From Lysinibacillus odysseyi 34hs-1 = NBRC 100172 (GTDB lineage Bacteria > Bacillota > Bacilli > Bacillales_A > Planococcaceae), in assembly GCF_001591965.1 (NCBI RefSeq), contig NZ_BCVX01000003.1, positions 62,001 to 126,000 of the forward strand: a stretch of 64,000 nt of DNA, given 5' to 3'. The notes below the pieces were generated by a model that was not told where the DNA came from, did no database searches, and saw only the letters and a program-made list of their open reading frames with translations. Numbering within the stretch: position 1 is the first letter of the stretch; every line of letters begins with the position of its first letter. Both the position numbers and the translations under genes were made by a program. Shown in pieces: positions 52,559 to 61,039 of the stretch.

Positions 52559-53086
52559 TTAAGCACCAATAAATAATGTTGCCTGTGCGATTGCCAGAAA
52601 AAAAGCTGCATTTTGGACAGGACTCTCAGACATTATTTCCAATGATATTGAGAAGCGGTCATTTTCTTCTTCATATACAGCAAGCCACCGTGCGACGATT
52701 GTGTCTCCGATTAAGAAATTCGACCATTCTTCCATTTCTTTATCGATTTTCATGTTTAGCTGCTCGCCTTTAATAAACAGCTCCGGTACACCGATCCGCC
52801 AATTTTCATATGTAATGATAAAATGTTGAGCTGTTTGGGAGTCTGCAGCTTCAAACCAAAGACGCCCTTTTCTCTGTACTTTTCTGCAAACAAAGCTGTC
52901 TTCTCCAGAAACACTTTTTACCACATACTTTACAAAATAGCGATAGTCAAAATAGGCATCCACCAGTTTTTTTAACTTATTATCATACATCCGGTTAACC
53001 GTATATTCATGCTGGTCATTTAAATATACTGGTATATCCTCTGTAGAATTGAGCTTCGCAGGTACTTTATATACGTAAGTGTTCAT
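52559..53086 (-). CDS. Hypothetical protein, 175 residues, second gene of operon
   Basis: Not recognised. Soluble mixed alpha/beta: EDIPVYLNDQHEYTVNRMYD, KKLVDAYFDYRYFVKYVVKS, NWRIGVPELFIKGEQLNMKI, then VARWLAVYEEENDRFSISLE. No signal peptide. The start ATG overlaps the stop of the glycerophosphodiesterase gene (ATGA), and the AAAGGATTG site lies inside that gene. Tight coupling suggests a joint role with the membrane phosphodiesterase, but nothing in the protein shows which. Confidence 0.75.
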   Translation of the reverse strand: MNTYVYKVPAKLNSTEDIPVYLNDQHEYTVNRMYDNKLKKLVDAYFDYRYFVKYVVKSVSGEDSFVCRKVQRKGRLWFEAADSQTAQHFIITYENWRIGVPELFIKGEQLNMKIDKEMEEWSNFLIGDTIVARWLAVYEEENDRFSISLEIMSESPVQNAAFFLAIAQATLFIGA

Positions 53087-54876
53087 ATAGTCAATCCTTT
53101 AAAAATGTAGTTGAGCTTCTTCCAGACCCGTTCTAAAAAGTACTGGTTTCTGTCATATTTCTCCCGTTTCTCGTACGCTTCATCCGGATGGTTTGTAATG
53201 ATTCCTTCAACCTCCTGTTCTAAAAACCGCTGGATTTCGGGATCATCATTCACTGTCCATACAAAGAGCGGTTTTCCCCATTCCTTAGCCTTTTCGATCA
53301 AGCTGTCTGTGATGAAGTATTGATCAATCGAGACAAAATCGAATTCTGTTTCAGGAATCGATCCAACATTTAATGCATAAACAGCCCCTACCTTTAATCT
53401 TGGCTCCAGCTCTTTTATTTGTTTACAAACAGGGTAATAAAGCGACTGAATATAATGTACATCTAGTGCCTTATATTTATCAAGTAAAGCAATTAACCTC
53501 TCAGCCATATCCGCCGTTTCATGCCCATGTGTTTTAACTTCAATGAGCAGCTGGATATTGTACTCTCTGCTTTTTTCAAGCATTTGTTCTAACGACGGAA
53601 TGTACTCGCCTTTCCCATCAGCCCATATTCTCGTTTCCATCAGTTCCTTTTGAGTCTTTTCATAAACTTTGTCACTTTCGCCGGCAAGCCTCATTAAATC
53701 TGGATCATGATACACTACAAACTTCCCGTCTTTTGTTTGCTGTATATCAATTTCTACGAAGTCCGCTCCGTTTTTAGCAGCAGATTTGAGGGCACTGATT
53801 GTATTTTCTACCTCTTTATCCTTAAATCCTCTATGTGCTATGACTTTTGTAGAAGGCTCATAAATGGTCTCTTCTAGATGACTAATATTGAACCAGCTGC
53901 CAAACAAATATATAACAGCTGCAAGAGCCACTATCCAATACATGACTGTTCTCCGTATAGTTTTCGTCTGTATAATTTGTGGTTTTTCATCAGTCAGCTT
54001 AAAGGATACGAGAACTAATAGGTGGGAAATCACCGCCTGTAAAAGAGAGAATGCGAGTAATGCTATACCCTCGGCAAAAGTAAGCGTAAAAGCGGCTGTT
54101 ATAATCGCATGGTCTGGATCATGCCGTTCCACGAATAATAATGGAGTAAAAACAATAGCTAAAACAACTAATGAAATAATCGTATGGACTGCCACTACTA
54201 CCACTAGCATGGCAAGTGTTTTAACTAACTTTCCCTTGGAAAACCGCCAGCTCATTTTCATTGCATCCCATATTGTTGCCTGTTGGTATACAGTATAAAA
54301 CGGAAGCATAAAGATGAGACGCGCTCCTATAAAGAGTATAGCAATAATCACTGCAAAATAAATGATTTTCCCCTCTGCCGAAGATATCAATCCATCTGCA
54401 ATAAAATACGGAATCTGAAGGTGCTGCGTTATAGAAAGAGGCAATACCGAAGAAATCAGAGGAACAATAAGCAATGAAAATACTGCAAATAATAATATCT
54501 CAAAGCAAACAAAATAGGATGCTTTCTGATTTAATCTTTTCCATAATCCAAATAATGAATACGGGATTGCCTTTTGCTGGTGATACGACAGCAGCATTAA
54601 AAATCCCATCTCATAATATGTGAACAGGAGAATAATAAGACCCATAACAGACAGTAAGGCTAAGCTTAGCGGATTAGTTAACAGCTGGCCTATATTTTCC
54701 TTTGTTATGCTTTGAAATCCTAAAAAGTCTAATAAAAATACAAACAATAAATAAATGAGCGGCAATACGACAACTAACTGAAATAATCTTACCGCTGCAA
54801 ACGACCGGATATAATCTACCCGGTAATAATAAATAGTACTGAATACAAGTTTAAGTAAACGCTGTATACGTTCCAA
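53083..54876 (-). CDS. Membrane glycerophosphodiester phosphodiesterase
   Basis: 597 residues in two parts. Residues about 1-325 carry some eight membrane helices of the type found ahead of GDPD domains in Firmicutes. Residues about 340-580 are the catalytic TIM barrel: VIAHRGFKDKEVENTISALK, NGADFVEIDIQQTKDGKFVV, YHDPDLMRLAG, LLIEVKTHG, PLFVWTVNDDPEIQRFLEQE and VEGIITNHPDEA, with catalytic His/Arg in AHRG, Glu/Asp in EID and His in HDPD. Cleaves glycerophosphodiesters or glycerolipid head groups at the membrane. The start is TTG after AAGGTGG, and the first gene of a three-gene operon. Confidence 0.92.
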   Translation of the reverse strand: MERIQRLLKLVFSTIYYYRVDYIRSFAAVRLFQLVVVLPLIYLLFVFLLDFLGFQSITKENIGQLLTNPLSLALLSVMGLIILLFTYYEMGFLMLLSYHQQKAIPYSLFGLWKRLNQKASYFVCFEILLFAVFSLLIVPLISSVLPLSITQHLQIPYFIADGLISSAEGKIIYFAVIIAILFIGARLIFMLPFYTVYQQATIWDAMKMSWRFSKGKLVKTLAMLVVVVAVHTIISLVVLAIVFTPLLFVERHDPDHAIITAAFTLTFAEGIALLAFSLLQAVISHLLVLVSFKLTDEKPQIIQTKTIRRTVMYWIVALAAVIYLFGSWFNISHLEETIYEPSTKVIAHRGFKDKEVENTISALKSAAKNGADFVEIDIQQTKDGKFVVYHDPDLMRLAGESDKVYEKTQKELMETRIWADGKGEYIPSLEQMLEKSREYNIQLLIEVKTHGHETADMAERLIALLDKYKALDVHYIQSLYYPVCKQIKELEPRLKVGAVYALNVGSIPETEFDFVSIDQYFITDSLIEKAKEWGKPLFVWTVNDDPEIQRFLEQEVEGIITNHPDEAYEKREKYDRNQYFLERVWKKLNYIFKGLTI

Positions 54877-54980
54877 AATCCCACCACCTTAAAACAACTT
54901 CATCTTTTATATTATTTCCTAGAATAATAAATACAAAACCTTTACGCCGTTTCCTAGGTGATGAAATTGGTTTTCTACAA

Positions 54981-55016
54981 AAAAAACAGATAAAGCCTCA
55001 GAAGGACTTTATCTGT
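54981..55016 (-). terminator. Rho-independent terminator of the aspartokinase gene
   Basis: ACAGATAAAG/CTTTATCTGT, followed on the minus strand by TTTTTTTG; 10 bases past the stop. Confidence 0.9.
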
Positions 55017-55026
55017 TCCAAACTTC

Positions 55027-56385
55027 TCATACATTTACTGGGGAGAAGAATTCGTTATATAAAGCTTTTAAAATTTGTTCTTCAAACTGACTATATACGC
55101 CAAAAACGACACTTACTTCTGAGGACCCCTGATTAATCATCTCAATATTAGCACCCGTAGAAGAAATAGCCGTTGTTGCCCGTGCAGCAAGTCCTGTATT
55201 ATTACGCATGCCCTCTCCAACAATAACTATCATGGAAAAACCATGGCGGAAATAAGCCGCATCTGCATGCAATTCTTCTTTTACACGACGGACAATACGC
55301 TCTTCCTTTTCAGGAGTCAGCTGTATAGAGCGCATAATTACCGATATATCGTCTAGCCCGGATGGCGTATGCTCATAAGAAATATTTTCTTCCTCGATAA
55401 TTTGGAGGAGCTTACGACCAAAGCCTATTTCACGGTTCATTAAATATTTTGATACATAAAGAGTTGAGAACCCGCTATCTGCTGAAATCCCTGTCACAGG
55501 CCGTGCCTGCTCTGTGCGGACTGGTACAATGCGCGTACCCGGTGCAGAAGGGTTATTTGTATTTTTTATATTCACTGGAATCCCTTGTTTATATACCGGC
55601 ATCAATGCTTCATCATGAAATACAGCAAATCCTGCATATGATAATTCACGCATTTCGCGGTATGTGATCTCCTTAATTTCTGCTGGGTTGTTAATAACTT
55701 TCGGATTGGCGGAAAACACACAGTCCACATCCGTAAAGTTTTCATATAAATCGGCACCTACCGCAGAGGCTAAAATGGAACCTGTAATATCCGAACCGCC
55801 ACGGTCAAAAGTACGTAAAACACCATTTTTTGTATAACCAAAGAATCCAGGGAAAATAATAACTTCCTCTGTTTTCTTTAACTGACTTAAATTATCATAA
55901 GCTTCCGGCAAGGCAAACGTACGTTCAGGAGGATCATTTAAAATAAGAGTACCTTTAGGACTTACATACCGTGCAGGAATACCTTGTGAATTGAAATATG
56001 CGGCAATAAGCTTTGCATTATTGTCTTCACCGCTTGCTTTGACATTGTCAATAAAACGATCCCTGTTAGACTTATCTCCCGCTACGCGTTCCTCTAAATC
56101 TGTCGCAATGATTTCAGCCATCATATGATCCAGTCCTAAACCAGCTGCTATATCATCGTAGCGTTTCACAACCGTCGCAATTTTTGCTTCTACATCACCG
56201 TTCAGTAAGGCCGTTTCTGCTAAATCTATTAATAAGTCCGTCACTTTAATGTCTTCGCTTGAACGTTTTCCAGGAGCTGAAACAGCAACTACTTTTCGTT
56301 CAGGATTCGATTTAACAATGTTAAATACTTTTTTAATTTGTTCTGCATTTGCGACGGAAGTACCGCCAAATTTACATACTATCAT
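55027..56385 (-). CDS. Aspartate kinase (monofunctional, YclM/AK III-like)
   Basis: Phosphorylates aspartate, the first step to lysine, threonine and methionine. 452 residues. N-terminal kinase domain with MIVCKFGGTSVANAEQIKKV, VVAVSAPGKRS and GFFGYTKNGVLRTFDRGGSD, NFTDVDCVFSANP; two C-terminal ACT domains (about 305-450) with GISADSGFSTLYVSKYLMNR and GANIEMINQGSSEVSVVFGV for feedback control. Size and single-start layout fit the class of B. subtilis YclM rather than the DapG or LysC types. Own promoter and terminator. No lysine riboswitch is visible in the short leader. Confidence 0.93.
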   Translation of the reverse strand: MIVCKFGGTSVANAEQIKKVFNIVKSNPERKVVAVSAPGKRSSEDIKVTDLLIDLAETALLNGDVEAKIATVVKRYDDIAAGLGLDHMMAEIIATDLEERVAGDKSNRDRFIDNVKASGEDNNAKLIAAYFNSQGIPARYVSPKGTLILNDPPERTFALPEAYDNLSQLKKTEEVIIFPGFFGYTKNGVLRTFDRGGSDITGSILASAVGADLYENFTDVDCVFSANPKVINNPAEIKEITYREMRELSYAGFAVFHDEALMPVYKQGIPVNIKNTNNPSAPGTRIVPVRTEQARPVTGISADSGFSTLYVSKYLMNREIGFGRKLLQIIEEENISYEHTPSGLDDISVIMRSIQLTPEKEERIVRRVKEELHADAAYFRHGFSMIVIVGEGMRNNTGLAARATTAISSTGANIEMINQGSSEVSVVFGVYSQFEEQILKALYNEFFSPVNV

Positions 56386-56445
56386 TTCACCAGATCCTTA
56401 CTTATAATGTTGTTGTACTTCTAGAAAAAACATTTGACTTTTCAC

Positions 56446-56474
56446 AGTGTACAAACTATACACTCATTAGTCAA
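56446..56474 (-). promoter_or_regulatory. Sigma-A promoter of the aspartokinase gene
   Basis: TTGACT (56469-56474), 17 bases, TACACT (56446-56451) on the minus strand; the start would be about 55 bases ahead of the ATG. Confidence 0.7.
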
Positions 56475-56610
56475 GAGAATTCTCAAAATTCAAGCTAATA
56501 ATCTACACAAAGCATGACCTATTTACGGACCCGTTTTCTTATTATATGTAATCCTGTTTTAAATAGTAAGCTATTTGCACTTACAAAAGCAAAAATTACA
56601 TAATGGATAA

Positions 56611-56652
56611 AAAATAGCACCAACATTAGGAAAACGCCCAAGGTTGGTACTT
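56611..56652 (-). terminator. Rho-independent terminator of the topoisomerase gene
   Basis: On the minus strand ACCAAC/GTTGGT closes a long-loop hairpin, then GCTATTTTTT. Directly after the stop. Confidence 0.65.
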
Positions 56653-56658
56653 TTAATG

Positions 56659-58731
56659 CTACTTTTTCGGTTGTTTGATGGGCGTAAATACAAACTCTAG
56701 TTTTTCTCCTACAAGCTTCAGCTTCGCCTTCCCTTTCTTACCACTTTTCCAAGTAAATCGAATGTCCCTTGTTTCTTTTCCAGCCAATAATTTTTTCATA
56801 TCGGTAGGTGTAATTTTTCCCTTCATCAACGTTTTACTGATAAAGAATTTGCATCCTTTGTTTGAGCAGTTATATCCTTTGAATCCTTCTACCACCTGTT
56901 CACCACAGCTGACACAGCTGCCTACAACAACCACCTGTTTGTCCGGCACGGCCATTTCAAGGTTTTTCATTCTATCGGTTGTTCCCTGAATGAACTGCTT
57001 CATTTCACCATAAAACTGCCCAGAATCAAGGGTACCGTCAACAATGTCCTTCAGCTTTTTGCTCCATATGGCCGTCAGAACAGGTGAAACAACATCATGA
57101 TCTCCAAGACTCGTAATGACATCAATTCCGAAATCCGTAGCCGCTAAACTTTTCCCTTCACGAGACATCATGCCAATGGAAAGCAGCTTTTCAATAATCT
57201 CTGCTCTAGTAGCACTTGTACCAATACCTTCCGCATCCTTTAGGATAGCCTGCAGCTTTTTATCCTCCACAAAGCGGCCCGCATGAAACATAGCATCCAG
57301 CAGCGTACTGTCTGTATAGCGCGGAGGCGGCTCCGTCATTTTTGATAATATCTGGTGGGCGAGAACCGTTAGTGTGTCTCCCTCTTTCATCATAGGTAAC
57401 GGCTTTTCTTCCTTTTTTCTATGTGAATCATATAATACCGTATAACCCTTATCAATGACAATATGTCCATTTGCTTTAAATTGTTCTTTTCCACATAGAA
57501 GAGTGACGTTTGTTTTATCCACTATATAAGGTGGAAGGAAAATAGCAAGCAGGCGCTTAACAATCAAGTCATAAATTTTTGCTTCCCCTGGTGTCAGGCT
57601 TTTTCGCCCGAGGGGAACATCAGTAATAGTGATAGCATGATGGTCTGTTAGTTTTTTATCATCAACATAACGTTTAGAATGCATTACTTTTTGTATATGT
57701 GATTGGTTATTTAAAACGGCATTAGCGATTTGCGTAAAGTGCGGAACACTTGCTGCAGCCTTTAAATTGCCCGAAATCTCCTTGGCAAATGCAGTAGGCA
57801 GATGTTTCGATTCTGTACGCGGATACGTAATAAGTTTCTTTTCATACAAACTTTGAGCTATTTTTAATGTTTCAGAGGAAGTAAAGCCGAAAAACTTATT
57901 GGCCTCTTTCTGCAGCTCAAGAAGTGAATGTAAACTCGGCGCGAACAGCGTTTTCCTCTCGGTCTCAATAACAGCAACGTAAGCTGTTTCCGTCAGCTTT
58001 CGCTGGACAGCCTGTGCTGCTTCAATTGTTTCAAATTTATTCGTTTTGGCAGCCGGATCATACCATAACGCCTTGAAATCCCCAAAATCAAGCTCCAGCT
58101 GAAAATAAGGTACTGGAACAAAATGGCGTATTTCAAGCTCCCTTTTTACGACAATAGCAAGTGTCGGGGTCATGACACGGCCAATCTTAATCGTTCTTCC
58201 ACCCTTTACCGTAGCAGCCCGTGTTAAATTCAATCCAACAAGCCAATCAAAAATCATGCGGTACATAGCTGCATTACGCAAGTTTTTTATAAGAATATCA
58301 TTCTCATCAATTAAATGCTCAAGTGCATGTCGGATGGCCGGATCGGTTGTCTGGGAAGTCCAAAATCGTTTTACAGGGAGCTTACAGCCAGTTTTTTTAT
58401 AGAAGGAGTAAAAGATATTTTCCCCTTCCATCCCGGCATCACAAGCGTTTATTAAAAAGTCATATTCATTCGTTTTAAGGAGTGTTTCGATGTCCTTGAA
58501 TACTTTATAAGCGCTTTTTTTTACTCGGAATTCGTATTTTACAGGCATCATCGGCAACATGTCAAGACTCCATTTTTTCCATTCAGCATGGTATTCATGA
58601 GGTTCCTTTAATTCTACTACATGCCCGACAAAAGCGGCAAAATCGATTTCATATGGTAAGCTCATCTTCTTATATACTTTTTGTATATCGCGCATTAAAG
58701 ATGGCTTCTCGGCGATAAGTAATGCCCTCAT
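56659..58731 (-). CDS. topB: Type IA DNA topoisomerase, topoisomerase III-like
   Basis: Cuts and rejoins single DNA strands. 690 residues. N-terminal Toprim fold: RALLIAEKPSLMRDIQKVYK, LINACDAGMEGENIFYSFYK, RFWTSQTTDPAIRH. Then GRTIKIGRVMTPTLAIVVKR, the active-site tyrosine in LITYPRTESKHLP (about 310), and GEGIGTSATRAEI-like DAEGIGTSATRAEIIEKLL. C-terminal zinc-type region CVSCGEQVVEG...CSNKGC and a basic tail KSGKKGKAKLKL. The Toprim motif is CDAGMEGE where most type IA enzymes have D-x-D-R-E-G-E. I start at ATG 58731, which has AAGGGGG upstream; an in-frame extension of 13 codons is not family-like. Confidence 0.9.
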   Translation of the reverse strand: MRALLIAEKPSLMRDIQKVYKKMSLPYEIDFAAFVGHVVELKEPHEYHAEWKKWSLDMLPMMPVKYEFRVKKSAYKVFKDIETLLKTNEYDFLINACDAGMEGENIFYSFYKKTGCKLPVKRFWTSQTTDPAIRHALEHLIDENDILIKNLRNAAMYRMIFDWLVGLNLTRAATVKGGRTIKIGRVMTPTLAIVVKRELEIRHFVPVPYFQLELDFGDFKALWYDPAAKTNKFETIEAAQAVQRKLTETAYVAVIETERKTLFAPSLHSLLELQKEANKFFGFTSSETLKIAQSLYEKKLITYPRTESKHLPTAFAKEISGNLKAAASVPHFTQIANAVLNNQSHIQKVMHSKRYVDDKKLTDHHAITITDVPLGRKSLTPGEAKIYDLIVKRLLAIFLPPYIVDKTNVTLLCGKEQFKANGHIVIDKGYTVLYDSHRKKEEKPLPMMKEGDTLTVLAHQILSKMTEPPPRYTDSTLLDAMFHAGRFVEDKKLQAILKDAEGIGTSATRAEIIEKLLSIGMMSREGKSLAATDFGIDVITSLGDHDVVSPVLTAIWSKKLKDIVDGTLDSGQFYGEMKQFIQGTTDRMKNLEMAVPDKQVVVVGSCVSCGEQVVEGFKGYNCSNKGCKFFISKTLMKGKITPTDMKKLLAGKETRDIRFTWKSGKKGKAKLKLVGEKLEFVFTPIKQPKK

Positions 58732-59037
58732 TTGGACGACCCCCTTCGAGGTAAGTATAATAAAGAACATACGTTTTTGTAAATGGGCATGAATAGACTT
58801 CTGTATCTTATAGTTGAATAAGTTTAAGATGGGTTATATAGAATAAGGCAGCTCCCTCTCTTATTCACTCATAATTGTGATGCTTTACTTACTTATATTT
58901 CCCGGGGCATATTTTCTATTATAAGAAAACGACTTGTGCGATAATTTTATATACACTTTAGAGAAAATATTATCTCAATCTAGATATCAATTCTCTTAAG
59001 ATGATATAATAAACACGCAAAGAGAAGGGGGAGAATA
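58732..59037. other. Divergent intergenic region, nothing specific recognised
   Basis: About 300 bases holding the promoters of the topoisomerase and the small membrane-anchored protein; hexamers not assigned. Confidence 0.35.
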
Positions 59038-59445
59038 ATGAAGCCTACAAAAAGAACGATTTTGTGGATTGTTCCTATCTTGATTATCGCTATTTTCTAT
59101 TATTTTTATGGCCCGAAGGATGAAGTAACAGAAAACAAGGATATTGAAATGATAAAAGGTCAATTATTAGCGGAAAATAGTAATATGACTATTGGTGAGG
59201 CTTTTAATCGCTATTGCAGTAAAAACGAATGGGTCTATTTCGAAACGCAAAAAAGACAAAAAGTGGTGGAATACAAAGGAGAATGTCCGGTAAAGGAGGC
59301 TACTCAGCCTGTTAACCTCCAATTTTTGGTAGAGGATAACAACAGCTATGTCATAGGTGTTTTGCTGCTCAATCATGTACAGCAAACACCAGAAGAGAGG
59401 GAAAGCTTTATTCAATCAGTATATGAACAGGTCGAAGCACACTAA
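59038..59445 (+). CDS. Membrane-anchored hypothetical protein, 135 residues
   Basis: N-terminal membrane segment (about 8-25, ILWIVPILIIAIFYYFYG), then a small extracytoplasmic domain: NMTIGEAFNRYCSKNEWVYF, ETQKRQKVVEYKGECPVKEA, VNLQFLVEDNNSYVIGVLLL. The pattern TIGEAF..YC....W..F is known from small conserved proteins and phage-like secreted domains in Gram-positive bacteria; function unknown. Two cysteines could form a disulfide. ATG follows AAGGGGGAG. Single gene. Confidence 0.75.
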   Translation: MKPTKRTILWIVPILIIAIFYYFYGPKDEVTENKDIEMIKGQLLAENSNMTIGEAFNRYCSKNEWVYFETQKRQKVVEYKGECPVKEATQPVNLQFLVEDNNSYVIGVLLLNHVQQTPEERESFIQSVYEQVEAH

Positions 59446-59655
59446 GGCATCTGTTTAGCTGAAGAATTTTCCGAAGCAACGAGCTGTTATTTTAAAAAGC
59501 TATCTGGTAACCTCTTTTTCGTTGAAGAATGGATACTATTGATAGGTGACAGAAATAAAAATAGACATCACTATACATATGGACAATTAGAGGTAGCTTT
59601 GTCGCTATTCCGTAAAAAGACACTGTATTTTATCTTCTCAGCGTTTAATGAATAT

Positions 59656-59705
59656 GAAAAAGGCTGATTCGCCCCTTCCCGCGGACGAATCAGCCTTATT
59701 TTAAT
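59656..59705. terminator. Bidirectional rho-independent terminator
   Basis: AAGGCTGATTCG/CGAATCAGCCTT with a GC-rich loop, and A/T tracts on both sides. It serves the minus-strand 60-residue gene, whose stop it overlaps, and possibly the plus-strand gene. Confidence 0.85.
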
Positions 59706-59883
59706 TGGCTTCCATTATTATTAATTCTAATTTACGGATTTCAGTTAGTACTAACCGAATATGCTCCTCCAAAATAGAAACTTTTTTTGTATCATTCTCT
59801 TTAACGGATTCTAATTGATTACGCTGCTGTACCAATTCTTCAAGCTGATCAAGTTTGTTTAAATATTCAATACTCTTTTGCAT
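59701..59883 (-). CDS. Small coiled-coil protein, 60 residues
   Basis: Starts MQKSIEYLNKLDQLEELVQQ, RNQLESVKENDTKKVSILEE, HIRLVLTEIRKLELIIMEAN, with heptad-spaced leucines over nearly its whole length, so a coiled coil is likely. ATG 59883 has GAGAGGGGA upstream. It is 126 bases after the sigma-factor gene in the same direction. Function unknown; partner of the sigma factor is only a guess. Confidence 0.65.
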   Translation of the reverse strand: MQKSIEYLNKLDQLEELVQQRNQLESVKENDTKKVSILEEHIRLVLTEIRKLELIIMEAN

Positions 59884-60009
59884 ATAATCCCCTCTCCCCC
59901 TACGAAAAAACAAACCGAAAATATTCATTAAATTATAATAAACATATACCCCTAAAGTCTAATCAATAATCTACAAAACCATTACTTTTTTCTAATATTT
60001 TTACATTCC

Positions 60010-60492
60010 TTAATCTCTATTACCTAGTTTTCTCAGCTTACTACGTAACCGGTATTTTCTTTTCCGGATGGCTTCTATTGAAATACCGATTTCTTTTGCT
60101 ATCTCATTGTTTGTTTTCTGATCTACAAAAATAGCATGCAATAATTGTTTTTCCTCCTGAGTCAGCTCTTTAAACATGTTTTCTAATATTGTGTTGGAAG
60201 CAGGAAATTCCTTCGTGCTTTCGAGATGGAAAAGGAGTGTTTCATCAGCTGTCGGAATAAACATCTCCTCTCTTTTGGCATAATAGCGAAGGGCATCAAT
60301 CACATCGTACCGCATTTGATTATAAAGATATGCTTTAAAATTATATTTACTCTTATCATAGTTGGAATATGCCTTCCATAAGGCAATTAAAGCAATTTGT
60401 CTATATTCATCCTGATTTTTATAAATACCGCATTTTTGAAGTATTTTTTCAATCATCGGCTTCATTTCCACAACAAGCTCTTCAAATTCCAT
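60010..60492 (-). CDS. Sigma-70-family RNA polymerase sigma factor, ECF-like
   Basis: 160 residues. Sigma region 2: CGIYKNQDEYRQIALIALWK, AYSNYDKSKYNFKAYLYNQM, RYDVIDALRYYAKREE; sigma region 4 with helix-turn-helix: LTQEEKQLLHAIFVDQKTNN, EIAKEIGISIEAIRKRKYRL, RSKLRKL. Lacks region 1 and 3, as in ECF sigma factors. I chose ATG 60492 (AAAGGA six bases upstream) over starts up to 35 codons earlier without a site. No anti-sigma gene next to it; only a small coiled-coil gene follows. The group I can best compare is the small sporulation/competence-like sigma factors, but no assignment is safe. Confidence 0.85.
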   Translation of the reverse strand: MEFEELVVEMKPMIEKILQKCGIYKNQDEYRQIALIALWKAYSNYDKSKYNFKAYLYNQMRYDVIDALRYYAKREEMFIPTADETLLFHLESTKEFPASNTILENMFKELTQEEKQLLHAIFVDQKTNNEIAKEIGISIEAIRKRKYRLRSKLRKLGNRD

Positions 60493-60697
60493 CGAATTGT
60501 CCTTTGGGAAACATGCATGGTTCGGTTTATTCCTAGGTAAACCAACCATACAAGAGTTTTTTCTCTCATACAAAATACGTTTTTTAAAGAAAAACAATAA
60601 AAAAAATCCTTACGTTTACGTTTTCTTATTGTTAGTGTGAATTTTTTTATAATTGCCTTTATTTCGTTAATTTTCATTTCGACTTTCTTAAACTGAG

Positions 60698-60703
60698 TTG
60701 ACA
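60698..60703 (+). promoter_or_regulatory. -35 box candidate for the proBA leader
   Basis: TTGACA ahead of the T-box. No good -10 lies at 17 bases (CATTCT is there); TATACT further on is 23 bases away. So the promoter is likely here, but its exact -10 is open. Confidence 0.4.
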
Positions 60704-60744
60704 AAAGAAGTATTGTCGTGCATTCTTATACTCAAATATAAAAA

Positions 60745-60972
60745 AGCATAGTGAAGACTAGTAAGCGACACTTGGCTGCAACAGAGAGCGACACCCGCAG
60801 GCTGGAAGGTGCGTGTATGCAAAAGACGCTGAACCTGCTTCGACCACGCTCCTGGCAAAACCAGGCGCCGGCTCAGCGTTAAGAGATAAGTGGAATGCAG
60901 TTGCATTCAATTTAGGTGGTACCACGGAAGCCCTTTTTCGTCCTATTCAATAGGCGAAGAAGGGCTTTTTTA
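60745..60972 (+). promoter_or_regulatory. T-box leader of proBA, proline-specific
   Basis: Transcription is allowed when uncharged tRNA-Pro binds. The conserved T-box AGGTGGTACCACGG is at 60914-60927. Stem I is recognisable by AGAGAGC (60783) and by GAA-CCT-GC, placing the specifier codon CCT (Pro) at 60834-60836. The terminator hairpin is AGCCCTTTTTCG/CGAAGAAGGGCT (60929-60965) followed by a T run. It lies 70 bases ahead of proB, which fits the specifier. Confidence 0.92.
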
Positions 60973-61039
60973 ATATTTGTGAACCGTTGATAAAACGTGG
61001 CCCCTTTTAGGGAAATCACATAAATGGAGGCAAAGTGTT

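Noticed and set aside
60688-60906. 72-codon minus-strand frame across the proBA leader
   Set aside because: It is antisense to a clear T-box; no start signal.
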